Below, piece by piece: positions 38,851 through 52,228 of a DNA stretch of 52,253 nucleotides (the first letter of the stretch is position 1; each line of letters opens with the position of its first letter). A program made the translations under genes and the position numbers. Below the pieces are notes generated by a model. The model saw only the letters and a list, made by a program, of their open reading frames with translations. It was not told where the DNA came from and did not search any database. The stretch is from Euprymna scolopes (Eukaryota; Mollusca; Cephalopoda; Sepiida; Sepiolidae), in NCBI GenBank assembly GCA_024364805.1, contig CM044490.1, forward strand, positions 9,758,879 to 9,811,131. The letters run 5' to 3'.

Positions 38851-38893
38851 TACATACATACATACATACATACATACACACATACATACATGC
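38851..38893. repeat. (ACAT)n tetranucleotide microsatellite
   Basis: About ten CATA units with two variant units. Confidence 0.95.
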
Positions 38894-38904
38894 ATTTATA
38901 TATT

Positions 38905-40855
<1,951 letters not shown>

Positions 40856-40860
40856 GATGA

Positions 40861-40926
40861 AACTCTGCGTTTATGCCTATTTGTAAGTGAGTATGAATTC
40901 TAGTTACAAATAGGCACGCAGTTTTA
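40861..40926. repeat. Short inverted repeat / hairpin
   Basis: GCCTATTTGTAA at 40875-40886 pairs perfectly with TTACAAATAGGC at 40904-40915 across a 17-base loop. The stem extends outward with bulges (AAACT..GCGT against ACGCAGTTT). This could be a pre-miRNA-like hairpin or the remnant of a small palindromic element. Confidence 0.5.
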
Positions 40927-40929
40927 AGC

Positions 40930-41360
40930 ATGATATGTAGAATTGTGTTTACAGATAAGCATAATTATTCAAAATGATTATGTCACATAATTAACATTCA
41001 AATGCTCTTTACCTCATTCAGTTGAAAACGACACGGAAAAAAATGTCTATTTGTGTATTAGATGTAATAGTAGGCGCTATTAGTTTTACGGTTCATTGCG
41101 GTTCTATTTAATCTTGTGCATAGTGGTATTTTCAATATTCGAGAGTTATAGTTTAGTCAGTCATTAATGAACACATCCTGTTTTACAAAATGTAAGTAAA
41201 TTAAATAGATGCATATATTTTAATATTAACATAGTTTCTCACCGTCTCTTACCTTTTTCATTTATCTCGCATATACATTATTTCTGTCTTTGTCCGTCTG
41301 CATTTCTTCCTGGCGCTCTCTCCTCTATCTATCTCCCTTTCTCTTTCTCTCTCTCTTTGT
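40930..41360. other. AT-rich unassigned DNA ending in a CT-rich tract
   Basis: Pyrimidine-rich (CTCT) sequence at 41315-41358 leads into the TA tract. No gene recognised. Confidence 0.5.
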
Positions 41361-41960
41361 ATATATATATANNNNNNNNNNNNNNNNNNNNNNNNNNNNN
41401 NNNNNNNNNNNNNNNNNNNNNNNNNNNNNNNNNNNNNNNNNNNNNNNNNNNNNNNNNNNNNNNNNNNNNNNNNNNNNNNNNNNNNNNNNNNNNNNNNNNN
41501 NNNNNNNNNNNNNNNNNNNNNNNNNNNNNNNNNNNNNNNNNNNNNNNNNNNNNNNNNNNNNNNNNNNNNNNNNNNNNNNNNNNNNNNNNNNNNNNNNNNN
41601 NNNNNNNNNNNNNNNNNNNNNNNNNNNNNNNNNNNNNNNNNNNNNNNNNNNNNNNNNNNNNNNNNNNNNNNNNNNNNNNNNNNNNNNNNNNNNNNNNNNN
41701 NNNNNNNNNNNNNNNNNNNNNNNNNNNNNNNNNNNNNNNNNNNNNNNNNNNNNNNNNNNNNNNNNNNNNNNNNNNNNNNNNNNNNNNNNNNNNNNNNNNN
41801 NNNNNNNNNNNNNNNNNNNNNNNNNNNNNNNNNNNNNNNNNNNNNNNNNNNNNNNNNNNNNNNNNNNNNNNNNNNNNNNNNNNNNNNNNNNNNNNNNNNN
41901 NNNNNNNNNNNNNNNNNNNNNNNNNNNNNNNNNNNNNATATATATATATATATATATATA
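41361..41960. other. Assembly gap (Ns) inside a (TA)n microsatellite
   Basis: TA units run into 566 Ns (41372-41937) and resume at 41938-41960. The missing bases are most simply more TA repeat that could not be assembled; the true length is unknown. Open frames across this span are artefacts. Confidence 0.97.
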
Positions 41961-42485
41961 AACTATATAGAAAAACAATATATAGTAACATTGAAGCGTG
42001 AAGCCAGAGAATGCATTTCCGCCGTGTGAGCACCGCGCATGTAAGTTTAGTCATCCCCTTGCTTTGAAAAATAAATAATGCACAAAATGTTAACAATAGT
42101 TCTCAGTGAGAGAACTAAGCTGCTCGTTGTTCTCATGCATATTACAATGAAATATTAGGATACGAGACTTTGTCACACAACTTTAAGGATTTTCTCAACA
42201 TCTACAATCGACACTCAACCGATGGAAACTCTGTGCACACAAGATATGCGGGCCATGCATCAGATGTGTTTTAACAGAAAGAGCTAAAATATTCAAGTTA
42301 GTTCAATCTATACATGCCGCATATGCGTAATCGTCTCTGTCCTTATCTCTCTATATATCTTTATATATTTATATACATACAAATCCATATAAACAGTTAT
42401 AGTATATGTAAAAATATATTGTATATATAACTATATATTTCTTTGTATATTCATATATATATATATATATAAATACACACACACT
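41961..42485. other. AT-rich unassigned DNA
   Basis: Nothing recognised; several short TA runs at 42355-42470. Confidence 0.5.
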
Positions 42486-42488
<3 letters not shown>

Positions 42489-42583
<95 letters not shown>

Positions 42584-42593
42584 TAGATAGATA
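42489..42593. repeat. (TA)n/(GATA)n microsatellite
   Basis: TA tract to about 42580, then three GATA units. Confidence 0.98.
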
Positions 42594-42935
42594 ATTGAAA
42601 CCGGCTGTCTGTCTGTGTACATTTCTCTACACAATAACCCTGTCAATTCTCAGTCTACACACTCGAAATTTGATATACAAGGTAGTGAGATTTAGGAAAA
42701 TCCTGGTAATCAGTTTTCGGCCGGAAATTTGGCTGTTAAGGGGTCAAAGTTAAAGGATACGACCTTTGAGATTTCCTCCGCCAATTTTGGGCCTACATAC
42801 TTATCATTTTAGATATATTTTACTGAGACATGGATGCAAGTTACGATCTTAATTTCAGGCCGAAAAATATTAAAGTGTCATAATAGTGGTCAAAATGTAT
42901 GTTACATGATAAGGGACCCCCTTTTCATGTAAGTA
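42594..42935 (+). repeat. Dispersed repeat family H, copy lacking the hairpin end
   Basis: Starts after the microsatellite with CTGTCTGTCTGTGTAC and continues CCTGTCAATTCTCAGTCTAC, TTTTCGGCCGGAAATTTGGC and TTTGAGATTTCCTCCGCC, the same order as at 10907. It ends around 42935 without the CCCGGGCAACGCCGGG-type end. Confidence 0.5.
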
Positions 42936-42969
42936 TAAAAATAGAGAGATTAGTTCAAATGAAAATAAA

Positions 42970-43080
42970 ATAAGAGAAAGCAGAAATCGAACCATGGACA
43001 TAAGTTTTAAAGAACAATAGGTTTAAATGGAATGTCCAGTAAATTCTTAATTCTGATGAAATAATAATAAATAAACTATT
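42970..43080 (-). repeat. Possible tRNA-derived SINE fragment
   Basis: GGTTCGATTTC on the minus strand at 42993-42983 matches the B box in 10 of 11 positions. Upstream sequence resembles an anticodon arm but no A box is clear. Confidence 0.3.
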
Positions 43081-43191
43081 CAGTTGTTAGAAAGAATGTG
43101 GATAATAAAATATGGGTTAAATAAATTAGATATGTGGGTTGAATTCCTTTGTAAAAACATCAAAGAAAAATAGGTTATTCGGAAATCATAA

Positions 43192-43474
43192 TATTGGAAA
43201 CGTGCAAGTCCACGCATGTTGAGGGCATGTGAATTTTAGTCACGTGGCCGGACTTGCATGGATTTCTCAATATAGGAAGTGATAGTTAGTTAGAGACAGT
43301 GAGGGAGAAACTCAGAGAAGGTCTGGGAATTTGAACGTCTAGGAAGCGAGACGATCATTTTGAAACTAAAATGTGAAGCTTTGAATTCTTGATGATGGAA
43401 ACCACGGCCGGTCGTGTGAAGAATAAACTCATCTGTGTTTTGGTAAAGCGTCGTCTATTCTTATGATTCTTACA
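43192..43474 (+). repeat. LTR-like fossil segment
   Basis: A compositionally distinct block of about 283 bp ending CTTACA, with an AATAAA signal near 43423 and a downstream GT-rich stretch as in retroviral-type LTRs. The start is not a clean TG. It contains a 9-bp inverted repeat (TGCAAGTCC 43203-43211, GGACTTGCA 43250-43258). Family unknown; no matching partner in the window. Tentative. Confidence 0.28.
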
Positions 43475-43507
43475 AAAAGGTAAAATGAAAATTGTATTAT
43501 ATATCTC

Positions 43508-43822
43508 TGTTATAAAATGTCATTACATACACGTCTCGACATCTCATGTCTACTCAATGTCTGAACAGTGAACACTATCTCATCATTCTAAGAGGTTTCT
43601 TCTTCTACACGTCTAAGGAATGAAGATTTAAAATATAGGAATCTCTCATAACACGAACACGACACGAACAATCTCCCTTTCAAACAAAATCTCTCTCACA
43701 ACATCCCCCTCTAGAACTCTTACAACAACATCTCTCTCTTCTCCTTCTTCAACAGCATCACTAATAATAAGCCTCTCTCTGAATAAGACACCTATATAAC
43801 AAATACAAATTTGGTGCTGTGA
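43508..43822 (+). mobile_element. LTR retrotransposon fossil: LTR with primer-binding-site-like sequence
   Basis: The 294-bp block 43508-43801 starts TGTTATA and ends TATAACA, a perfect 7-bp terminal inverted repeat of the TG...CA type. Ten bases beyond the end lies TGGTGCTGTGAG (43812 on), resembling tRNA primer binding sites of BEL/Pao or Ty3/gypsy elements. A 5' LTR plus leader is the likely reading; gag and pol are not recognisable downstream, so it is a broken remnant of uncertain family and age. Confidence 0.45.
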
Positions 43823-44323
43823 GATACAGCATCACTTATAATAAGGCTCTCTCTCAAGGACAAACTCTCACTAAGACTCGTATCTTTACTAATAAGAACT
43901 CACGTAACATACGCGCACAAGTGGTACCTTATTCTTTTAATGAAACAATATATAGAATTGAAAAGAAATTACCTCTGCGGTCTCTACTGAAATACTCAGA
44001 TAATTTTTGGCTTAAACATTTGAAGTTGTACATAAAGAGTTTCAGAGATATAGCAAGCATATCATCGGTCTGGGTCGAAAAGTTGAGCTACAAACATGTA
44101 AATTTATGTATGCATGTGTGCATGTCTGCCTAACACTTTCTACAGAGGCGACTGATTTTCACAAGAACAGTGTCGTTTTGAACCCCGACCCTTCAGACAC
44201 CACATCTCGAAGAATTAGCTAAAACATTAATCTCTTCACCCTCAACTTGGCACTTTTGATCGAGGGAGAGGCCGCTTTTTTTCGCCGATATTTTCGAAAG
44301 TCATCCCCGCTTTTCGATTGCCA

Positions 44324-44325
<2 letters not shown>
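43823..44325. other. Possible leader of the LTR fossil, then unassigned repeat-like DNA
   Basis: ACAGCATCACTTATAATAAG at 43826 repeats ACAGCATCACTAATAATAAG at 43752, about 75 bp apart, so the LTR end and leader share a duplicated block. 44150-44325 is less AT-rich and repeat-like but unrecognised. An open frame at 43819-44133 has no known domain. Confidence 0.35.
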
Positions 44326-44418
<93 letters not shown>

Positions 44419-44457
44419 TAGATAGATCGATAGATAGATAGATAGATATAGATATAG
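44326..44457. repeat. (TA)n/(GA)n/(GATA)n microsatellite
   Basis: TA tract to about 44387, GA tract to about 44414, then GATA units. Confidence 0.98.
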
Positions 44458-45819
44458 TTTTTTTTAACTGGGACTAATTTTGTACTGAGAATGATGTCAT
44501 ATATTGTGCACGCTATACATTTCAACCAAGATATTTATAAAACCGTTTCTAATAGTGAAATTTGTAAATACATCTTTCATGTAGACTTTCGAGTACATTT
44601 ACCGGAAAGATTTGAAATCGTTTTCTATGGATTCTGTTCCATATATAATGCGTTGAATAATTTCGATGATTTTTTATAGTTCAGTTTTTTAATGCTTTGT
44701 AATTAATTATTGCGTTACTCAGCACCAGTGGGGCTATGGGATTGTACTAAGCTTGCATTTTTCTCGCCCTTTCTTTTACTTTCCGCTGTCAGGTATATAG
44801 ATAAATGTTCTTAGTAACTTATACTAGCATACTATTTGGGATGGTGCACGACAATTTTTAATGGTGCACGGCTATATTCTAAATGATCTTTCTAGTATGA
44901 ATTTCAAGAACGTACTTATGCAGTCGAGACTGTTTCTTTTATATATATATATGTCCTATTGGATTTATTTACACACTCGTTTGTGTCGCATTGCATAATA
45001 GATAACAATAATAAAAAATTTACCGCCGAGTGTAAGGCGGCCCAAATTCACAAGGTCTCAGTGAGAGAAATGTCAATTGACTTTATTACTAAGGACATTA
45101 CTATTTTTGAAAGCATTGATCATTACGCCCTTTTTCTTGGCCAGCCATTACTTACGTATCCTGATCAAAATCGAGTCTCTATATTTTATTTAGGCATTAG
45201 AGACATCGTTATTTATATAGTTATGCGTTATATCATCTGGAATATAAGTGTCGCACTGTGGGTTGACACATTTTTCTATATGTTTTGACATTAGGGTTAT
45301 CTTTGTATTTTTATGCTCCATCTACGTAAAAAAATGTTACTAATGTTTTCTGATTATAAAATATCTTCTCCAAAATGTCTCGTCAATTCTATTATTGATG
45401 TTTATCAGCTGACATTAGTTTCATGATGGTGGCCCATTTTAAGGCTTTGTTTTTCGGAGCTATTGTGACAATTATAAGTAAAATACACATTCTATAGTCA
45501 TGATAAAAACACGTCGTCCAGCTGATCGCCTTCGTCATCACCCTTCTGGAGGTAAATAGACAGATTTATTTTTGTTAAAGCAAAATAACTCCTAGATAGA
45601 AATGTTTTTGTTTCTTAGAATTTCAGTTTTCGAGGGAAATTCATGGCCTAAAGACGTAATCGCCCCGGCACGGGTGATTGCAGAAACATGTATGAAGCTA
45701 TGTACTCATCACTGTTTGTATAAATACATTTAATATGCCGGCTTTGTTTACTCATTGAGCACTTTTTAGTAGACACATGTTTTTTCATTGGATGTACTTC
45801 TAGGAAACAAAACTCTACT

Positions 45820-45825
<6 letters not shown>
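44458..45825. other. AT-rich unassigned DNA
   Basis: The plus-strand frame at 44959-45288 (109 codons) has no motif that I recognise and the composition of the surrounding DNA. A TGGTGCACG word repeats at 44841 and 44864. No gene called. Confidence 0.45.

Positions 45826-45884
<59 letters not shown>
45826..45884. repeat. (TA)n microsatellite
   Basis: TA tract of about 30 units. Confidence 0.98.
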
Positions 45885-45888
<4 letters not shown>

Positions 45889-48800
45889 ACATACATATTA
45901 ACAATGTACGATAATAGAATCCTCCAGAGGCTAATCACTTAATATTTCAATAGCTATTTATTTCTATAAAGGAAATATATTGTAAAACAGAGCTAAATTA
46001 TCTTCGAAATCTTTAATCTGAATGTGAAAATCCGAATGAGTACGACTCAAAATTGTAAACGAGCCAATGCTTAAAGCCAATGCACAAGACGGGGGTTTAA
46101 GCAAATTATCTGCTATTAGTGTGTGTATATGTTTCTCAGAACGTCAGCTGGTAATAGGTCCCAAACCTGCTTCTGCTAGCTACGTGGTTTTGGATTACTA
46201 TCACATGTAAACGACCATCAATTCATGTAACCGGCACCTCAACTATTTTTGAATTCATAAATAACATTATAGTTATAAATAAATACACAGTTTCTTGAGA
46301 AGATGCCATTAACGGTTTGTAGAGAACATAACACGTATGTTGAAAGCAACATATAATTTTTCGATGGTTTTGTTGATTTGCTTGTCGTACATCGCGTAGT
46401 AATTCTACCCATGGCAAACTAATGTACGTGTGACATTTAGTAACATTGTTAGATGTAATTAGGGAGGAAATCTTTAAATTTCTGCCCAACGACTCATTAT
46501 ATTACACAAAAGAGTACTCATTATTGGATAAAGTATCCGTGACTATTGACCGAAGTCTTCATGTCCAAATTAGATCCACCATTCATTTTATAAGGCAAAC
46601 CAAATTCAAGATTTTATACAATCCTGCAAACGAAGCGTTACGATATATTGCTATAAAACAGCACAATAGAAATTTTGGTACTAGTAATGGAAGGAAAACT
46701 AAAGTAGAGTTACGTTCTCATTCATGAATATAATTTAACGCAGGGTCCACATTATTCTGAAATAATACCGATATTTTCTCTCTTTCATCAATAAAGATCA
46801 ATTTTGTCGTCTACATATTAAAAGTAGACTAGCAGTTTTGTGGATCTGGACAATAATGTCTTTTCATAAAAAAAGTTAGAAAAGAGTTTGCCATACCTAG
46901 GTCTAGAATTGAGCACATGGATAAATCATACTTTTGCTTCGACATTACAGCGTTAAATCTAAATTTAACAGATAAATAAGCAAATTGCACCAACTCAAGA
47001 AATACGCTGTCAGAAATAAAGGCGGGGGAAACTAGGTGCCATATATACAAAAAGCAGCACCATTATCAACTACCTGTAAAAAAGGGACGCAACAGAATAG
47101 GCCGAAAATATCGTATTAGGACATAAATTCATTAGAGAATTAGAAGTATGTATAAAATTTGCTAAATAATATGGATCTCTTAGGCAATAGGTAAAATGAT
47201 CTACTATTTGCTGTGGAATTATAAGGATCCAGTTTTCTGCCTTGCGGTTGGATTACATTAACATAGAAAATGTTGGTCTTAAAGTCATATTTGTCTCATC
47301 TGATTTTGGTAAACTATATAAACTCATGTGGATACTGTCTGTGAATGTAATCCCACAAGCTTTATTTTAATGAAGAATTCCACGTTTTACATATTTAACA
47401 ATTATTTTGGAATTGTGTTCCTAAAGAAGTTGTTACATCGTGCGTTTTGACAGGGTTCAATTCTGCAGCTTTTACTGCATCGGACAATATTACGTACGTT
47501 GTGTCTATTTATTCTCATGATTTAATACAACTGTTCTTGAATCTTAATTTGGTCTGCCAATGCTTTGGCGACAACATAATCTTTCGTTATAACTGTATCA
47601 AATAGGCAACACGTTCACAGAAGTGACTAACCCCGAATTTTTCCATGAGTCTATGTAAACAAACCCTTAACCCTGCAAGAATTGAAGGACATTATCAGGA
47701 ACGAAATAAGAGTGTTAAATCGCAATCCAAAGATACTGCAATATGTCATGAAAAATTTTTTAGAAAGAGAACAAATATGTGAAGCTGAAAATGTGCAGCA
47801 TTTAAAATACATTTTTTCACGATTAATTTTTTTTTTAAATTTTGCATTTTGATTTAAAAAACTTGCCCAGCGTCCAAATCAGATTGTGTTATAATTTCAG
47901 AAATATATAATCTACAAAATAATGTATTTTAGTCCAAATTATTTACCTCATTTTGGGACAGCCTCTCCATATACCGTAGTTATTCAGAAAATTATTTTTT
48001 TTTAAGTTTTCAGGAACAGTGAACTGTAGATTGAAGCAGAATGTTCACGACATCATTCGAAAAAAACAAAAACAATGTTAAGAATTCTTTTACAAGAGAA
48101 CTATCATTTGTACCTTGCATTGCGACTAATTGCTTATTTTACAAAATTTAAAATATGTCTTATGTATATTATCGAAATATGGCTGTGGCAATTCATTAAG
48201 AAGATTAAGATTAGTTGGCAAACAAGTAATACACTTATGAATATATAAAACAAGTGATTAAACTCTCGGAAATGTTTTATAACAAAGAAATAGTTTCATT
48301 CTTATTATTGTAAACCAAGGTTGTTTTTTTTTTTTAAATTGGATTTTCTTCACACCTAAATACAGATCGTTTACCTTCATGATAATTAAACTATACTAGA
48401 AAGCAGCACTGAATTAAAGTAAGCTGTTAGTAAGGTTTCGATATGAAATGCCGTCAACAATTATCATGGCTTAGTGTTTGCTATACTTTATTTACTTCGC
48501 AAATATTTTAAATTGCTATTGTGGTTTATTTAAATTAAGTTTTAAAGTAATCAGGTTCATTGCCGTATCTGAACTGAAGTGTTCTGTTTTTATTATGAAA
48601 ACTTAAACAAAATATTCTAATCATTTTTTATTATTATTTAATTCTTTATGTCCTACTCTTATTTAATTAAAGTAATCATTAAATCTTTCTAACCATACCT
48701 TCTTCATACATTACCCATCCTTATTTAGTTATTAATTGTATGTTTACACCTCAGTATTATACTTATATCTTTCTTGTCACTAATAATTAGAAAAGAAGTT

Positions 48801-49079
48801 ATCTTTATTTTTTATTAATGTGACTGATTCAAAAGTATATTAAGTTTTATTAACTCTAATAATTTTTACGAGGGCGCAAAAATATCTTGTTTGTAAGTAA
48901 AGGAATGGTTTACAAAAATTGTGCAAGTTTATTCGTCTAGAGCAAACCTTTTACACAGTGGACTGGATAACTGAATAAATGACGAGCGAGGGCCGCATAC
49001 TCATTCTGTTATATACTTGCAAGCCAGAACACAAGCTCTGAGAAAAAAGACGAAAAACTAAGTTTAGCATTCATTCTAG
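45885..49079. other. Long AT-rich unassigned stretch
   Basis: No gene, RNA or repeat end recognised. The frame at 46446-46727 on the plus strand (93 codons) has no recognisable domain and no supporting splice or promoter context. Confidence 0.5.
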
Positions 49080-49600
49080 ACTCTAGAGTAAGAAAATGTT
49101 CATGGTAAACCTGTGTTAATGGTCTAGTACATAAGGGCGTATTAACACAGGGGAGATGGTTTATCTTGACCAGCAATCTTTCTAGACATGTGACTCAAAA
49201 CGTTTTTTTTTACATAGGAATCACAACTTATCAAGACCCGTAAGCCACTCGGGGTAAGGGTTATTTTGTGTACAATAATCAATGGGATAATATCGCAGTA
49301 AGAGTTGGTATTGGAGATTTGATAAAGTGTCTTACTTAAGGGGCGATTAATCAGGAATATGTTTATGGTGGACTTGAAGACGTTCAAGTTTTAGTCACGT
49401 GGGAAACAGGCAAACGGAAGAGAATTCCACAGGCGTGCACTTCTCAGAAAAAAAAACCTATATGCATCGAATCTACATTTAGATTTAAGCACAGATAAAG
49501 AGTGGGAGGTATTACTGACAGTAGTTTTAACCTAGACGCGTGTTTATCATAAAGGATTGGCGAAAGGGGACCATTATCGGGTTGCACCTCTAAACTGCAT
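49080..49600 (-). mobile_element. LINE family B-like fragment, C-terminus and 3' UTR
   Basis: The minus strand reads PTLYLCLNLNVDSM-like sequence (about 49520-49470, in family B2 the same words), then FFLRSARLWNSLPFACFP (about 49452-49402) and NVFKSTINIFLINRPLSKTL (49385-49325), matching the RLWNSLP..CFP and FKS.VN.FL end of Jockey/CR1-type RTs. Roughly 250 bp of probable 3' UTR follow. Severely 5' truncated. A shorter related piece of the 3' region may lie at 49900-49960. Confidence 0.7.
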
Positions 49601-51090
49601 AGAGGTAGTTATCACAGTTTATCGCTCGGATTTCTTACCCAGTGTTTGTTTATTATCCATGTGTACATGTGCGACTATAGTGACTCACCAGCGACTACTA
49701 GTCTTTTCATTCTTCCTGACTATGGCAAGTAACCCTGTCACACAATCTCGTTACATTCCTATTTACTAATCCTTAACATAATGATTGCCACATACGTGGC
49801 AGCGATTAATCGAAACAATAATTATCTAATAGGTTAACGACTACGAATTTGAGAGTTTTTCTAACTGTTATATATGTCTCTAACAATTTGGTTGCGCTTA
49901 AAAGACGCTGCCCTATAATCAGTGGAATAACATCGGCGTGAGAGTATTGCCATTAAAATAGAACCCTTCAATGATGTTTTTTTTTTCCTGAAGACAATCC
50001 TGTAAATAAAGTCGGCTAAATGTCTAATTGATTGCGTTTATTTTGTATCATACACGCAAACTTCGTCCAACATCTCTCCAAATATAACTGAATCTATTTA
50101 ATAAAATCACAACCCAAACAAACAATAATATTAAACCAATCGTTTACTAAAAACACAAAAGAAAAATAAATCACCTCACGTCTTGATAATCACCTTTAGA
50201 AACATACTTAAACAAGGCAGTAGCAGTTCTCCCATAACATTCTTCCGGTATCGAGACATAAAGTAAAATAAAATTATCCTCATTCATCCTCACTTAAACA
50301 AACTTTACGATACAGACTCGGTGATTTAAATTAGATCTAAATCTATGCATGTTCTAATCGTAAAACGTGCAATATATTGTGAGTTAAATAAAAATATTCA
50401 AACGTTCTCCTTCGATCTACCACTGCATTCGAATATAACCACGTCTTCAACAGCAAAGTTACAACAATCTCCGTAGATTCTAGTGCCTATGAGAATGCAT
50501 TTGCTGACTAATGGCAATAACAGCAGTCGTTAATTGTCACGTTCTCGACTTGTGTCTCACGACGTAAGGATCAGCAATCCACACTTCCACACTTATTTCT
50601 GCACACAATGTGAGACGGTACTGTCAGGATTTTTCAGAGCATACCTCGTAATGTTATAGGGGATATGATATTGGTAGTCACATGAGATGTGCATGGCGTT
50701 ATGTCTAAGAGTTTCCTACTGAACAGCATGCACAAACTGATATTAATTATTTAAAACTGCAATTTAACGCATCTTTATAAACAGAGGTGTAAGAGGCAAC
50801 CTAACTCACTCCAAATGTTCAACATATACTTGTGTAGAAAGAAATATGCATTATATATATATATATATTTCTTAAATATTTCAACAAAATGAATAGTTTT
50901 AGAGAAAGAAAAAAGTGTACATATTTATTTAACGCATTTAAAAAAAAGTGTATATATATATATGTATATATATATATACATTGAACAACCCAACCTTCCC
51001 ATACACACACATATGTTTGTCCTTCCCGACATGTGTAGGATTCAAAAACTGTTCTCTTTTTCGTATGGCCTATGACTTTTTCTTTTCTTA
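49601..51090. other. AT-rich unassigned DNA
   Basis: Short TA runs at 50852-50868 and 50949-50980. No gene recognised. Confidence 0.5.
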
Positions 51091-51102
51091 CATTTTTACT
51101 TC

Positions 51103-51145
51103 AATATCCTGAAGATGCCCTCTGAAATAGGGACGAAACGTTGAT
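51103..51145 (+). other. Hammerhead-like motif, incomplete
   Basis: CTGAAGA (51109-51115; core consensus CTGANGA) and GAAAC (51135-51139) flank a stem CCCT (51118-51121) / AGGG (51129-51132). No credible helix III with an NUH triplet and no helix I pairing found, so a working ribozyme is not supported. Confidence 0.25.
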
Positions 51146-51217
51146 TATTTTAATAATTTCATTCGGTTTCTTTATTTTTCTCAAAACATAACGTCAACCT
51201 CCGCTGTTATTTTTTAT

Positions 51218-51220
<3 letters not shown>

Positions 51221-51279
<59 letters not shown>
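51221..51279. repeat. (AC)n/(TA)n microsatellite
   Basis: Short AC tract followed by a TA tract. Confidence 0.97.
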
Positions 51280-51281
<2 letters not shown>

Positions 51282-51284
51282 CAC

Positions 51285-52228
51285 ACACACAGTAAAATAA
51301 GAAAACAAATGCACAGGCTAAAATATAAATAAGAGGAACATAGCCGCATCAAATAGAAATTCAATTAAACTCACAAGGAAACTCATAGACTCTCAGGAAG
51401 TAGAGACTCCTTACTTATGGATGCTTTATTGTGCGGAGTTTATAATCGGCAATTCAGAGCACACAACATTCCAAAGCCATTAGGTTGTTCACAGTGCGTC
51501 CTGGAAAGCTTATCTTACTGTCTGGCAGTTCGCTTACTAATCCAATCATGTTCCCTCGAAACACTCCTTTAAAATTTCACTAAGCGAACCGACGTCACAG
51601 GTGATGATCTTAAAAGCATGAATTCTCATTTTCATGATGTCCTAAACAACTATACACCCCGAAAAGATATATATCCTTTCTATGCTTTATAATAATGCAG
51701 CCCTCCTCTATTATAAATCATAATGCTTCTTTAAGGTCGCCCTAACTCTCTCCAATCCCTTCTTTATGACCTGTGGGAAATTGCTGATGTTATACACATT
51801 TTCTTTGATGTCAAATCCCCAATGTATACTTAAAGAAAAAGAATTACGAAAATTACATATTCATTATAAAAGTTACATAGATGCTTAGAAAAAAATCTAC
51901 TGAATTAGACCAAAAAATATGTAGGCGTGTGAATCTTATGTAAGACAATAGTGATGTAGTTATGTGTTTGAATGAGAACTTACGTATGGGCTAAGTTTTG
52001 TCTGAAGAATAACTTACGTATGTCACCTTTAATTGGAGCGATACCCTTTACTTTTAAAGATGCAATGAATTGCATTTTTTACTGGTTCATTTTTATAGAG
52101 GGGCACATAAGTGCAGAAAATTTTGAAAATGTTTTTATTAAATTTTTAAATTGATTCGTTTTGCGTAATGCCGGCACCCGTTTCGCCATGAATTGTTTAT
52201 TGTCAAATGAGGCCATATCTGCAAAACA
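51285..52228. other. AT-rich unassigned DNA
   Basis: No gene or repeat end recognised. Confidence 0.5.

Noticed and set aside
44959-45288. A 109-codon frame as a possible host gene
   Set aside because: No domain, no splice or promoter context, and codon use like the AT-rich surroundings; the length is not unexpected in 52 kb.
46446-46727. A 93-codon frame as a possible host gene
   Set aside because: No recognisable motif and no supporting context.
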